The notes under the pieces: generated by a model
The model's database searches: none
Told to the model about the DNA's origin: nothing
The model's input: only the letters and a program-made list of their open reading frames with translations
Source: Lysobacterales bacterium
GTDB lineage: Bacteria; Pseudomonadota; Gammaproteobacteria; Xanthomonadales; Xanthomonadaceae
Direction: 5' to 3'
Assembly (NCBI GenBank): GCA_017302135.1
Contig: JAFLDZ010000001.1
Coordinates: 534,518-598,517 of the forward strand
DNA length: 64,000 nucleotides
Translations under genes and position numbers: made by a program
Shown: positions 1-8,500 of the stretch, piece after piece
How the letters are laid out: every line of letters starts with the position of its first letter
Position numbering within the stretch: position 1 is the stretch's first letter

Positions 1-340
1 TATGGCAGGCGGCGGCGCCGGCCTTGATCAACGACTTGATGGTGCGCTCGATGTTGAACGCACTGGGGCCGAAGCCGGTATCGATATCGACCATCAGCGG
101 CAGATCGCAGACATCGGTGATGCGGCGGGTATCGATCAGCACGTCTTCGAGCGTGTTGATGCCCAGATCGGGCAGCCCGAGCGAGCCGGCGGCGACGCCG
201 CCGCCCGAGAGATAGATGGCGCGGTAGCCGGCGCGCTTCGCCAGCAGGGCATGGTTGGCGTTGATCGCACCGATCACCTGCAGCGGGGATTCTTCGGCAA
301 GGGCGGCGCGGAAGCGTGCGCCGGCTGAAAGCTGGGTCAT
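1..340 (-). CDS. prpB: 2-methylisocitrate lyase, N-terminal part (gene runs off the left edge)
   Basis: PrpB cleaves 2-methylisocitrate to pyruvate and succinate in the methylcitrate cycle of propionate breakdown. The first 113 residues are visible and begin [14 protein letters not shown]. They include the ICL/PEP-mutase barrel signatures [14 protein letters not shown] and MVDIDTGFG, whose acidic residues bind the metal and carboxylate. The catalytic KCGH-type loop would lie beyond the window. The ATG at 340 follows CCAGGAG at a normal distance. The gene is divergent from an HTH-citrate synthase gene across 130 bp; the remaining prp genes presumably follow off the left end. The assignment is firm for the superfamily and strong for PrpB given prpE nearby. 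Confidence 0.9.
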   Translation of the reverse strand, partial: MTQLSAGARFRAALAEESPLQVIGAINANHALLAKRAGYRAIYLSGGGVAAGSLGLPDLGINTLEDVLIDTRRITDVCDLPLMVDIDTGFGPSAFNIERTIKSLIKAGAAACH

Positions 341-434
341 CTGGAAGCACTCCTGGTCGTCCACGGGCCCGGACGGCGGCGGTTGGACATCGTACGCCCC
401 ACCCGGGGCCGCAAATCTGGCACCATCCCGAGGG

Positions 435-457
435 TTGATCAATCTTGATCGAATCAA
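435..457. promoter_or_regulatory. Candidate operator: TTGAT/ATCAA inverted repeats in the prpB divergent promoter region
   Basis: The 130-bp gap between prpB and the HTH gene holds TTGATCAA (435-442), itself a palindrome, and TTGATCGAATCAA (445-457), a 5-bp inverted repeat with a 3-bp spacer. A further partial ATCAATC follows. Repeated dyads of this kind in a divergent gap are typical binding sites for a dimeric HTH regulator. That the adjacent HTH-citrate synthase protein binds here is inference. Confidence 0.45.
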
Positions 458-470
458 TCAATCTATCGCC

Positions 471-1679
471 ATGGCCGACCTGCTGACCGCCCGCGAAACC
501 TGCCGCCTGCTCGGCATCACCCAAGCGACCTTGTATGCCTACGTCAGCCGAGGTCTGCTCGAATCGCGGCCAGGCCCGGACCACCGGACGCGGCTTTACC
601 CGAGGATCGACGTGGAGCGCCTGACCCAGCGCAAGCAGGTCGGCCGCAGCGCCGCCGCCGCAGCAGCGCACAGCCTGGACCGCGGCCTGCCGGTGCTGGA
701 GACGCGGATCTCGCTGATCCGCCCGGACGGCCCGTACTATCGCGGCCGTTCCGCCATTGCTGCCGTGCGCGACGGCGCCACCTTGGAGGACGCGGCCCGC
801 CTGCTTTGGGACTGCGGCGACCACGACCCGTTCGCCGCCACCGATGACGTATGGCACGCCCACGTCGCCGCGATCGCCGCCGACGCCGCGCTGCCGCCGC
901 TGGAGCGCGCGATGGCCGCGATCCCGCTGCTGGCGCTGGGCACGCGCGGCGCGCTGAATTCCACGCCGCGCGCGCGCCACGAGATCGCCGCCACCCTGCT
1001 CCGCCAGAACGCCGCGCTGCTGGTCGGCCGCCCGCCGCCGGCCGGGCCGACGCATGCGCTGCTCGCCGAAGTCTGGAAACCCGGCGACGCCGGGTTCGCC
1101 GATCTCGTCCGCGCCGCGCTGGTGCTGTGCGCGGACCACGAGCTCAACGTCTCCGCCTTCGCCGCGCGCGTGGTCGCATCCACCGGCGCGCATCTGCACG
1201 CGACCGTGTGTGCGGGCCTGGCTGCGCTGTCCGGTCCACGCCATGGCGGCGCCACCGCGCGCGCTTATGCGCTGATCGCCGACGCGCGCGAGGCCGCATC
1301 ACCGCGCGATTTCATCGAAACCCGACTGCAGCGCGGCGACGACCTGCCCGGCTTCAGCCACGCGCTGTATCCGCACGGCGACCCGCGCGCCGCCGAACTG
1401 CTCGCGCGTTTACGTACGCAGCACGCGGGCGAACCTGTGATGTGTGAACTCGACGCGATCGTGACTGCCACCGAAGACGTCAGCGGCCAACACCCGAACA
1501 TCGATTTCATGCTCGCCGCGATCTGTCACGCCAATGCTTTGCCCGCGACGCCTGCGCTGGTGATGTTCGCGGCGGGGCGGCTCGCGGGATGGCTTGCTCA
1601 TGCGCTGGAGCAGCAGGCTGAGGGGAAATTGATTCGGCCGAGGGCTAGGTATACGGGGGTAGAGCCGAACTCGCCATGA
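471..1679 (+). CDS. Citrate synthase family protein with N-terminal MerR-like HTH
   Basis: This is a 402-residue protein with an N-terminal helix-turn-helix of the MerR/excisionase type (about residues 4-52: LTARETCRLLGITQATLYAY, then RLYPRIDVERL). A citrate synthase fold fills residues 75-390. The synthase active-site positions are kept: His223 in ADHELNVSAF, His258 in GPRHGG and Asp345 in NIDF, with DPRA at 304-307. It may therefore be a working (methyl)citrate synthase, a DNA-binding sensor of citrate or methylcitrate, or both. The ATG at 471 is chosen because the HTH begins there; an upstream in-frame ATG would put non-homologous sequence ahead of it. Divergence from prpB suggests a role in propionate metabolism. 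Confidence 0.8.
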   Translation: MADLLTARETCRLLGITQATLYAYVSRGLLESRPGPDHRTRLYPRIDVERLTQRKQVGRSAAAAAAHSLDRGLPVLETRISLIRPDGPYYRGRSAIAAVRDGATLEDAARLLWDCGDHDPFAATDDVWHAHVAAIAADAALPPLERAMAAIPLLALGTRGALNSTPRARHEIAATLLRQNAALLVGRPPPAGPTHALLAEVWKPGDAGFADLVRAALVLCADHELNVSAFAARVVASTGAHLHATVCAGLAALSGPRHGGATARAYALIADAREAASPRDFIETRLQRGDDLPGFSHALYPHGDPRAAELLARLRTQHAGEPVMCELDAIVTATEDVSGQHPNIDFMLAAICHANALPATPALVMFAAGRLAGWLAHALEQQAEGKLIRPRARYTGVEPNSP

Positions 1680-1689
1680 CGGCAAACCC

Positions 1690-1866
1690 GTAGCCCGGTT
1701 GTCGAAGACAGCCGGGAGGGGCTTCCACAGCGGTGTCGACATCGAAGGCGGTCGCCATGCAACGATGGCGTTTCACGACGCATGCAGGACGGTTTAACGA
1801 TGGCTGCAGTCGCGAATGTGGATCCGGCTTGCATTCCCGGCTGTCGCTGTGCGACAACCGGGCTAC
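1690..1866. repeat. REP/BIME-type inverted pair
   Basis: GTAGCCCGGTTGTCG...ACAGCCGGGA (1690-1717) recurs as its reverse complement at 1835-1866, with about 117 bp between. Each unit is also internally palindromic (CCCGGTTGTCG / CGACAGCCGGG). This is the usual form of xanthomonad REP pairs. The right unit overlaps the possible N-terminal codons of the next gene and marks the border between GC-rich backbone and AT-richer sequence. Confidence 0.8.
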
Positions 1867-2921
1867 GGAACTGGAATAAGTTCCAACCTCTTGCTCAAGC
1901 TAAATACCAACAGCATGCTGCCAAGCCTTGGCTAGAGGCACGCCTGATTTTTCCCAAGCCAAGGACTGACGCCCTACCGCTGCCACCATATCCGCTCGAA
2001 TACCAGAGAGTATCGCCAATGGTAATGTTACAAAAAGTAATTAAAGAATACGGTGGTTTTCGCGAGGCAATCGACCTTATAGGCGATGAATGTCTAGAAA
2101 AGTTTTCTGATCGTGTATACGCAGGGTTTTGCTCGGAATACCAAGATGCTGGATATATTAAAAATGTGCAATGGCTGTTAAGACACTTCTACGCATCCAA
2201 AAAAATGACGCTGTGTTCATTATTTTTCACTCAAACAGAAGAGCTTAACGGGAAAAACCTTAAGAATCTTACCTTTTATACCTGCTACTACTCATTATTC
2301 AATGCTCTGCTATCAAACCTTATCCTTACCCCGTACATCGACATAGAAAAGATACGGAAAATATCCCACTCCCAAGTCTTTAGGGATATTGACAACTACT
2401 TCAACAGGTTTGGAATCTACGACAGAAAACTTTTAGAACTGCTCAATGAACTCAGGCTCACTAGAGAGCTGTACAGCTATCACCTACCACTTGGTGGATC
2501 AATCGTAAGAGAAGGGGAGTCACTAAATGCTGAAAATCTATTTAATCGCCTGAGAGACGTAATCACTCCAATACTTCAAGTGTCAAACCTTATCTCGTAC
2601 ATGTCTCACTACGCATGGCAAAAAAAAGTAGGAGCGGGAATTGACGAGTACTCAAGCCATCAATCCGAAGTCGATTCATTGTTTTTCTCGTTTATCGAAT
2701 CACACGACCACCTAGGTATGCACTGTGTAATTGATGATGATGATTACGCAAGACAGGGGTACGTCCTTAGAAAGTGGACCACCCCGTTTCCAATTAGCTG
2801 GTTCATAACAGAAAAAATGTGCGAAGATCTTGAGTGTGGATGGGAGCAAGAAGACCCTGAAAATGGGTTCGATATATCAAATGTCGCAACGTTTCTCGCT
2901 TCTGCGATAGATGCCCATTAA
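1782..2921 (+). CDS. Hypothetical protein, AT-rich accessory gene
   Basis: I do not recognise this gene. The longest reading frame gives 379 residues. From about base 1870 composition and codon use turn strongly AT-rich compared with the flanking genes, which suggests horizontal acquisition. The product looks soluble, mostly helical and rich in aromatic residues; it contains an acidic run (VIDDDDYA) and has no signal peptide or clear membrane segment. The start is uncertain. ATGs at 1782 and 1800 (weak AGGA upstream of 1800) would make the first 28 codons overlap a REP palindrome. The ATG at 2019, preceded by AGAGAG, gives a 300-residue protein and avoids this. The stop at 2921 is followed at once by the duplicated tail described separately. 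Confidence 0.6.
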   Translation: MQDGLTMAAVANVDPACIPGCRCATTGLRNWNKFQPLAQAKYQQHAAKPWLEARLIFPKPRTDALPLPPYPLEYQRVSPMVMLQKVIKEYGGFREAIDLIGDECLEKFSDRVYAGFCSEYQDAGYIKNVQWLLRHFYASKKMTLCSLFFTQTEELNGKNLKNLTFYTCYYSLFNALLSNLILTPYIDIEKIRKISHSQVFRDIDNYFNRFGIYDRKLLELLNELRLTRELYSYHLPLGGSIVREGESLNAENLFNRLRDVITPILQVSNLISYMSHYAWQKKVGAGIDEYSSHQSEVDSLFFSFIESHDHLGMHCVIDDDDYARQGYVLRKWTTPFPISWFITEKMCEDLECGWEQEDPENGFDISNVATFLASAIDAH

Positions 2922-2928
2922 CAATTTT

Positions 2929-3213
2929 GACGCTTTGGAATCCGCCTAAAATCCAAGGCCGTAAGGTGCATAGGTAGCGAGTAGCCCGGGTAATGCCGGA
3001 GGCCGCACCCGGGGCTCTTGATGTTGAACCACAACGGATTTTCCGTGGCTTGCGCTTTCCCGGGTGCGCGCGGCGCGCTTACCCGGGCTACTCATTCCGC
3101 TGTGCGTTTGAGGGGCATCGCCATCTGAAACTGGTGATGGCGCATGACGCCTTCGGCTTATGCGCCCTACTCGATTGCTGGGCGACGCGATGTGCTTGCG
3201 ACGCCAGTTGGTC
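2929..3213. repeat. Left copy of a duplicated segment (REP + palindrome part)
   Basis: This stretch is near-identical to 3907-4175. Both begin with GGAATCCGCCTAAA and then carry a double REP unit (left 2981-3091: GTAGCCCGGGTAA...TTACCCGGGCTAC), a shared segment with TTGAGGGGCATCGCCATCTGAAA, and the hairpin GGCGCATGACGCCTTCGGCT...ATGCGCC. In the right copy the opening bases are the last codons of the 111-aa membrane protein gene (DAWESA-stop). Here the same spot reads DALESA-stop, so a remnant of a homologous gene end appears to sit behind the unrelated gene ending at 2921. The match continues into the prpE fragment that follows. Confidence 0.8.
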
Positions 3214-3328
3214 TCAACTGCCAAACTCCGGCTCACGCTGCAATGCGCGCTTCACATCCTCCAACGCATTCGGATCGTCTAGCGTCGACAGATCGCCCGG
3301 GTCGCTGCCCTGCGCGAGCGCGAGCAGC
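3214..3328 (-). pseudogene. 3'-terminal fragment of prpE (duplicated)
   Basis: Read on the minus strand this encodes LALAQGSDPGDLSTLDD, then PNALEDVKRALQREPEFGS and a stop. The intact prpE at 4176 ends with the same stretch except GGD for GSD and RGPEYGG for REPEFGS. Only about 37 codons exist; the frame is kept, and differences from the intact gene are a mix of silent and conservative changes. That pattern fits a divergent allele brought in by recombination better than random decay. There is no start, so it is a non-functional remnant, abutted by another REP unit at 3331. Confidence 0.8.
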
Positions 3329-3330
3329 AA

Positions 3331-3434
3331 GTAGCCCGGGTAAGGCCGCACCCGGGGCTTTTGAAATTGAACCGCAACGGATTTTCCGTGGCTTGCGCTT
3401 TCCCGGGTGCGCGCGGCGCGCTTACCCGGGCTAG
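3331..3434. repeat. Additional double REP unit
   Basis: GTAGCCCGGGTAAGGCCG...TTACCCGGGCTAG is a third copy of the unit at 2981-3091 and 3944-4054. It shares the internal GGATTTTCCGTGGCTTGCGC core and is slightly shorter in its left hairpin. It directly abuts the prpE fragment. Confidence 0.8.
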
Positions 3435-3591
3435 TTGTGGAACCGCATGCGATTCACGAGGATGAAAAAAATGGGCAGAATCATTTTTTCTGTCTGGTTA
3501 CTGTGTAAAGTTGATCTGGTTCCATTTCTGCACGCTGCCGCACGAATCAATTGAACTTTTGTATGGACACAATCGATGATCGGGGTATTCG
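3435..3591. other. AT-richer gap with an inverted repeat and a possible 30-codon ORF
   Basis: The arms AAAAAATG (3466-3473) and CATTTTTT (3482-3489) form a short inverted repeat. An ORF from ATG 3462 (or 3471) to TGA 3552-3554 would encode a 30-residue hydrophobic peptide beginning MKKMGRIIFSVWLL, with GAGG just upstream. It could be a real small peptide, the truncated start of a lost gene, or chance. The gap probably also holds the promoter of the next gene. Confidence 0.3.
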
Positions 3592-3927
3592 ATGTTTAGG
3601 TTTTTGACGCTTTGCCTGAAGCTTTCCATCTACACGGGGGCGCTTCTCACAGTTATCGCTGGCGCGCTGATCGGCCCGGAAGTCATCGCAGAACTGGGCT
3701 TCTCGGACTTATCGGCGGGTATTGCTTACGGAATCGGTGGGGTGACCGGAATTTTTGCCGCTTCGATCCTCTTCGGCATCCCCATCGTGCTTCTGAATAT
3801 CAACGCCAATCTCGAGCAGGCCGTTGATTTGTTGAAAACGATGCAGCAGCCAGCAGGGTCAAGGATTGCTGAGGCAGTCGCTCCCGTGATCGTTGACCAC
3901 GCCTTGGATGCTTGGGAATCCGCCTAA
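3592..3927 (+). CDS. Small two-TM membrane protein, unknown function
   Basis: This 111-residue protein has two hydrophobic spans, about residues 10-32 (LSIYTGALLTVIAGALI) and 44-69 (IAYGIGGVTGIFAASILFGI). A soluble C-terminal helical tail of about 40 residues follows (NINANLEQAVDLLKTM...). I recognise no family. Composition is less GC-rich than the neighbours. CGGGG lies 8 bp before the ATG. It stands alone between REP units, and its last six codons belong to the duplicated segment found also behind the unrelated gene at 1782-2921. It is therefore probably one cargo gene of an exchangeable accessory slot. Confidence 0.65.
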   Translation: MFRFLTLCLKLSIYTGALLTVIAGALIGPEVIAELGFSDLSAGIAYGIGGVTGIFAASILFGIPIVLLNINANLEQAVDLLKTMQQPAGSRIAEAVAPVIVDHALDAWESA

Positions 3928-4288
3928 AGATTTCGTCGAGCGAGCAGCCCGGGTAAGGCCGCAGGCCGCACCCGGGGCTTTTGATGTTGAACCACAGCGG
4001 ATTTTCCGTGGCTTGCGCTCTCCCGGGTGCGCGCGGGGCGCTTACCCGGGCTACTCATTCCGCTGTGCATTTGAGGGGCATCGCCATCTGAAACCCGCGA
4101 TGGCGCATGACGCCTTCGGCTTATGCGCCCTACTCGATTGCTGGGTGGCGCGATGTGCTTGCGGCGGCCGTTGTCTCAACCGCCATACTCCGGCCCCCGC
4201 TGCAATGCGCGCTTCACATCCTCCAACGCATTCGGATCATCCAGCGTCGACAGATCGCCGGGGTCTCCGCCCTGCGCGAGCGCGAGCA
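3907..4288. repeat. Right copy of the duplicated segment (native locus)
   Basis: It matches 2929-3328 with scattered substitutions and a short indel. It spans the end of the 111-aa gene, the double REP unit (3944-4054), the hairpin GGCGCATGACGCCTTCGGCT at about 4100 and the last 37 codons of prpE. Because prpE is intact here, this is the original arrangement and the left copy is the extra one. The hairpin lies 3' of prpE and may also end its transcript. Confidence 0.8.
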
Positions 4289-6077
4289 GCGAGCGGCGCA
4301 GCAGTTTGCCCGAGCGCGTTTTCGGCAGCGCATTGACAATGTAGATCCGCGCCGGGCGGGCGACGGCGCCGAGGCTGTGTTCGACCTGTTTGCGCATGCT
4401 GTCGGCGGCGGCGATGCGTTCCTGCGGTTCGCTGGTTGCCTGGCGCAAGGTCGCGAACACCACCGGCACCTGGCCCTTGAGTTCGTCGGCGACGCCGACG
4501 ACGGCGACCTCCGCCACCAGCGGACAGCTCGACACCGATTCTTCGATCTCGCGCGTGCCCAGGCGATGGCCGGCGACGTTGATCACGTCGTCGGTGCGGC
4601 CGAGGATGAAGGTGTAGCCTTCTTCGTCGCGGATCGCCCAGTCCAGCGAGCTGTAGAGCAGGCCTTTGAAGTGGCCGAAATAACTGTGCAGGAAACGCGC
4701 GTCGTCGTTCCACAGCGTGGTCATGCAGCCCGGCGGCAGCGGCGGTTCGATCACCAGCACGCCTTTCTCGCCGGCACCGACTTCCTCGCCGGTGGATTCG
4801 TGGATGATCTTCGTGCGGTAGCCGAGATTCGGGAAACCCGGCGAGCCGAATTTCACCGGCTTCATATCCAGGCCCGGCAGCAGCGCCAGCACCGGCCAGC
4901 CGGTTTCGGTCTGCCAGTAGTTGTCGATCACCGGTTTGCCGAGTGCGTCGGTGATCCAGTGCGCGGTGGGTTCGTCCAGCGGCTCGCCGGCAAGAAACAG
5001 ATACTGCAGCGACGACAGGTCGTGACGGCGGATGAAATCGATGTCGTGCTTCTTCAGCACGCGCGCGGCGGTCGGCGAGGAGAACATCGTGCGTACGCCG
5101 TATTTCTCGCACAGCGACCACCAGATGCCGGGGTCGGGATTCACCGGCAGCCCTTCGTACAGCAGCGAGGTCGCGCAGACGATCAGCGGGCCATAGACGT
5201 TGTAGGAATGCCCGACCGCCCAGCCGACATCGGACGTGGAGAACATCACTTGCCCGGGGCCGACATCGAATACGGTGCGCATCGACAGCGCCATCGCCAC
5301 CGCGTGGCCGCCGACATCGCGCTGCACGCCCTTGGGCTTGCCGGTGGTGCCGGAGGTGTAGAGCAGATAGCTGGGTTCGTTGGATTCCAGCCATTGCACC
5401 GGCACGTCGGTCTCGCCGACTTCGGCGCGCAGGGTCGCGTAATCCTCATCGCGACCGGCGACCTTCGGCTCGGCGGCATCGAGCCCGCGCGAGACGATCA
5501 GCACTTTCGGCGGCGGTGACGCGGCTTCGGCGCAGGCCGCGTCGACCAGCGACTTGTAGGGAATCACCTTGCCGCCGCGCATGCCGGCATCGGCCGCGAT
5601 CAGCAGCTTCGGCGTGGCGTCGTCGATACGCAGAGCGAGGTTGTGGGCGGCGAATCCGCCGAACACGACCGAGTGGATCGCGCCGATGCGCGCGCAGGCC
5701 AGCATCGCGAACACCGCTTCGGCCATGTTCGGCATGTAGATGACGACGCGATCGCCGCAGCCAACGTCCAGCCGCTGCAGCACCGCAGCGAATGCGTTCA
5801 CTTCGCGATACAGCTCGCGATAGGTGATTTCGCGGGTGAGATTGGTTTCGGTCGAGATCGCGACCAGCGCGAGCTGATCGCCGCGCGCGTCCAGATGCCG
5901 GTCCACGGCGTTGTAGCAGAGATTGGTCTGCCCGCCGACGAACCACGACCGGAACGGCGGGTTGTCGTAGTCGAGGATCTTCGCTGGCGGAACATGCCAG
6001 TGGATGGCGTTCGCCTGTTCCGCCCAGAACCCTTCAGGGTCTTCTATCGAGCGGCGATATTCGTCTTCGTAGCGCAT
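4176..6077 (-). CDS. prpE: Propionate--CoA ligase
   Basis: PrpE activates propionate to propionyl-CoA (via propionyl-AMP), feeding the methylcitrate cycle that also uses PrpB. The product has 633 residues, close to known PrpE/Acs proteins. The N-terminal ACAS domain (YEDEYRRSIEDPEGFWAEQA) is followed by the AMP-binding signature YTSGTTGKPKGVQRD, whose QRD ending is characteristic of PrpE. The motifs DNYWQTETGWP and GRTDDVINVAGHRL follow, and the catalytic C-terminal lysine lies in LPKTRSGKLLRR. The ATG at 6077 is preferred over one at 6095 because GGGAGG sits just ahead of it. The final 37 codons are duplicated about 1 kb downstream. Acetyl-CoA synthetase is the alternative, but the signature favours propionate. 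Confidence 0.9.
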   Translation of the reverse strand: MRYEDEYRRSIEDPEGFWAEQANAIHWHVPPAKILDYDNPPFRSWFVGGQTNLCYNAVDRHLDARGDQLALVAISTETNLTREITYRELYREVNAFAAVLQRLDVGCGDRVVIYMPNMAEAVFAMLACARIGAIHSVVFGGFAAHNLALRIDDATPKLLIAADAGMRGGKVIPYKSLVDAACAEAASPPPKVLIVSRGLDAAEPKVAGRDEDYATLRAEVGETDVPVQWLESNEPSYLLYTSGTTGKPKGVQRDVGGHAVAMALSMRTVFDVGPGQVMFSTSDVGWAVGHSYNVYGPLIVCATSLLYEGLPVNPDPGIWWSLCEKYGVRTMFSSPTAARVLKKHDIDFIRRHDLSSLQYLFLAGEPLDEPTAHWITDALGKPVIDNYWQTETGWPVLALLPGLDMKPVKFGSPGFPNLGYRTKIIHESTGEEVGAGEKGVLVIEPPLPPGCMTTLWNDDARFLHSYFGHFKGLLYSSLDWAIRDEEGYTFILGRTDDVINVAGHRLGTREIEESVSSCPLVAEVAVVGVADELKGQVPVVFATLRQATSEPQERIAAADSMRKQVEHSLGAVARPARIYIVNALPKTRSGKLLRRSLLALAQGGDPGDLSTLDDPNALEDVKRALQRGPEYGG

Positions 6078-6161
6078 GCGCCCTCCCACGGACAACGCGA
6101 TGGGGGCAGCTTAGTCCTCCGCACGAGGCCCGGCCTTCCGACCTTGGTCGCAGACGCAAAC

Positions 6162-6190
6162 GAACACGCCGGGCAATGCCCGGCGTGTTC
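6162..6190 (-). terminator. Terminator hairpin after mdh
   Basis: A perfect 13-bp stem GAACACGCCGGGC / GCCCGGCGTGTTC with a 3-base loop starts 23 bp beyond the mdh stop. Read on the minus strand it is followed by CGTTTGCG, a weak T-run. It is well placed as an intrinsic terminator between mdh and prpE. Confidence 0.7.
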
Positions 6191-6213
6191 ATGAATCGCG
6201 AGCGTTGTCGCGA

Positions 6214-7197
6214 TCAGAGCAGATGCGCGACGCCGGCACGTTCTTCTTCGAGTTCCGCGAGCGTCTTGTCCATCGCTGCGCGGCTGAAGTCGTCGACCGG
6301 CAGGCCTTCGATGCGCGTGTATTCGCCGTTGGCGCAGGTCACCGGCACGCCGTACATCACGCCTTCGGGAATGCCGTAGCTGCCGTCGGACGGAATACCC
6401 ATGGTCACCCACTTGCCGTTGGTGCCGAGCACCCAATCGTGGATGTGGTCGATCGCGGCATTCGCGGCCGACGCGGCCGAGGACAGGCCGCGTGCTTCGA
6501 TGATCGCCGCGCCGCGCTTGCCGACCTGCGGGATGAACGCATTGGCGTTCCAGTCGGCGTCGTTGACCTTGTCCTTCAGCGATTCGCCGTTGACGGTCGC
6601 GAAGCGGTAGTCGGGATACATGGTCGGCGAGTGATTGCCCCACACCACCATGTTCTGGATGTCGCCGACGGCCACGCCGGCCTTGTTGGCGAGCTGCGAC
6701 AGCGCGCGGTTGTGGTCGAGGCGCAACATCGCGGTGAAGTTCTTCGCCGGCAGATCGGGCGCGGATTTCATCGCGATGTAGGCATTGGTGTTGGCCGGGT
6801 TGCCGACGACGAGCACCTTGACGTTGCGGCTGGCGACGGCGTTGAGCGCCTTGCCCTGCACGGTGAAGATTTCGGCGTTCTTGAGCAGCAGATCCTTGCG
6901 CTCCATGCCCGGGCCGCGTGGCATCGCGCCGACCAGCAGGGCCACGTCGGCGTCCTTGAACGCGACGTTCGGGTCATCGGTGCCGACCATGCCGGCCAGC
7001 AGCGGGAACGCGCAGTCTTCCAGCTCCATCATCACGCCCTTGAGCGCGGCCTGGGCTTTCTCCAGCGGCAGTTCCAGCATCTGCAGGATCACCGGCTGGT
7101 CCTTGCCCAGCATTTCGCCCGAAGCGATGCGGAACAGCAGGGCGTAACCAATCTGGCCAGCGGCGCCGGTAACGGCGACTCGGACGGGTTGTTTCAT
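6214..7197 (-). CDS. mdh: Malate dehydrogenase
   Basis: This enzyme oxidises malate to oxaloacetate with NAD in the TCA cycle. It has 327 residues, the usual length for the cytosolic-type MDH of this lineage. Visible are the Rossmann motif [13 protein letters not shown] near the N-terminus, the substrate-binding [13 protein letters not shown] loop, [15 protein letters not shown] and the catalytic histidine in [12 protein letters not shown]. The ATG at 7197 gives the exact family N-terminus ([15 protein letters not shown]) and has GGAG upstream. A strong hairpin ends the transcript. Function is certain from the motifs. Confidence 0.95.
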   Translation of the reverse strand: MKQPVRVAVTGAAGQIGYALLFRIASGEMLGKDQPVILQMLELPLEKAQAALKGVMMELEDCAFPLLAGMVGTDDPNVAFKDADVALLVGAMPRGPGMERKDLLLKNAEIFTVQGKALNAVASRNVKVLVVGNPANTNAYIAMKSAPDLPAKNFTAMLRLDHNRALSQLANKAGVAVGDIQNMVVWGNHSPTMYPDYRFATVNGESLKDKVNDADWNANAFIPQVGKRGAAIIEARGLSSAASAANAAIDHIHDWVLGTNGKWVTMGIPSDGSYGIPEGVMYGVPVTCANGEYTRIEGLPVDDFSRAAMDKTLAELEEERAGVAHLL

Positions 7198-7294
7198 GAG
7201 GGAACTCCGGGGGGATGACGAGTGGCGAAAGAGGGAAAGTTCGACCGAACGGGAGACGAAGGACAATTCGACTTTCGTCTCCGGCGGCCCGGAC

Positions 7295-8500
7295 TCATTG
7301 CATTTCGGCGAAGAACTCCTGGATGCGCTGCAGACCCGGCGCCAGCTGCGGCGTCGGGCAGGTGTAGCTGATCCGGAGCGCACGCGGTTCGCCGAAGGCC
7401 GAGCCCGGCACACAAGCGACGCCCTTGGCATCGAGCAGTGCGTTGCACAGATCGACATCGTTGGCGATCTTCAATCCGGTCGGACCGTGGGTCTTGCCGA
7501 AGTAGGCGCTGACGTCGGGGAACACGTAGAACGCGCCGCGCGGCTTCGGGCAGACGATGCCCGGAATGGCCAACAGCGCCGCCATCACCTGGTCGCGCTT
7601 GGCCTGGAACTCGGCGTTCTTCTGGGTCGGCACATCCTGCGGACCGTTCAGCGCGGCGATCGCAGCGGCCGTGGTCAGCTCGGGGATGTTGGTGATGTGG
7701 TTCGAGTTCATCGTCACCACCGCATTCGCCACCGCTTCCGGGCCGGCCATGAAGCCGACGCGCCAGCCGGGCATGCCATAGGTCTTCGACAGCGAATCCA
7801 GGAAGATCACGCGGTCGCGCAGCTCGGGGCGGAACTGGATGAAGTTGTGGTAGCCGACACCGTCGAACACCATGCGGTTGTAGATGTCGTCGGTGATGAT
7901 CCAGGTGTCCGGATATTTCACCAGGACATCGGCGAGCGCCGCGATCTCGTCCTTGTCGTAGACCATGCCGGTCGGATTGGACGGATTGTTGAACAGGAAC
8001 ACCTTCGGCTTCTTCGCCATCGCGGCGTCGAGCTGCGCGGGGGTGAGCTTGTAATCCTGCTCGGGCGGACACGGCAGCAGATCGATCTTGGCGTCGACGA
8101 TTTCCGCGATATCGACATAGCTGGTCCAGTACGGCGTCGGGAACGCGATGGTGTCGCCTTCGTCCAGCAGCACTTCGGCCAAGTTGTAGATGACGTGCTT
8201 GGCGCCGATGCCGGTGGCGATGTTGGCCCGGGTGTAGCCGGTCAGGCCGGTGGCTTCCATGTGTTTCAGGAAGGCGTCGAGCAGGGCATCCGAACCGCGG
8301 TTGCTGCCATACTGGCCCGAGTCTTTGTTCAGGGCCTCGCGGACCGCATCGTAGACATGAGCACCGGGCAGAAAATTCGGGACGCCGATCGAGAAACTGA
8401 TGATGTCGCGGCCTTCGGCCTTGAGCCGTTTGGCTTTTTCGGCGACAACCATGATCGCACTGGGCTTGGCGCGACCGACGCGCCGGGCGAGCTGAAGCAT
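7295..8500 (-). CDS. Class I PLP-dependent aminotransferase (aspartate type)
   Basis: This 401-residue fold-type I aminotransferase resembles the Iγ aspartate/alanine-type enzymes. The motifs present are [32 protein letters not shown], the substrate-site NNPSNPTG, and the PLP lysine in [15 protein letters not shown]. It would move amino groups between aspartate (or aromatic/prephenate acceptors) and 2-oxoglutarate. Start at 8500 ([19 protein letters not shown]) matches family N-termini; upstream in-frame codons look non-coding. It lies 97 bp upstream of mdh on the same strand, and oxaloacetate links the two. Exact substrate cannot be told from the sequence. Confidence 0.88.
   Translation of the reverse strand: MLQLARRVGRAKPSAIMVVAEKAKRLKAEGRDIISFSIGVPNFLPGAHVYDAVREALNKDSGQYGSNRGSDALLDAFLKHMEATGLTGYTRANIATGIGAKHVIYNLAEVLLDEGDTIAFPTPYWTSYVDIAEIVDAKIDLLPCPPEQDYKLTPAQLDAAMAKKPKVFLFNNPSNPTGMVYDKDEIAALADVLVKYPDTWIITDDIYNRMVFDGVGYHNFIQFRPELRDRVIFLDSLSKTYGMPGWRVGFMAGPEAVANAVVTMNSNHITNIPELTTAAAIAALNGPQDVPTQKNAEFQAKRDQVMAALLAIPGIVCPKPRGAFYVFPDVSAYFGKTHGPTGLKIANDVDLCNALLDAKGVACVPGSAFGEPRALRISYTCPTPQLAPGLQRIQEFFAEMQ

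Noticed and set aside
2946..3434. Several short frames over the REP region (about 96-113 codons, both strands)
   Set aside because: They lie wholly in repeated palindromes and the prpE fragment, recur in each copy, have no ribosome site and give Arg/Ala/Pro-rich products.
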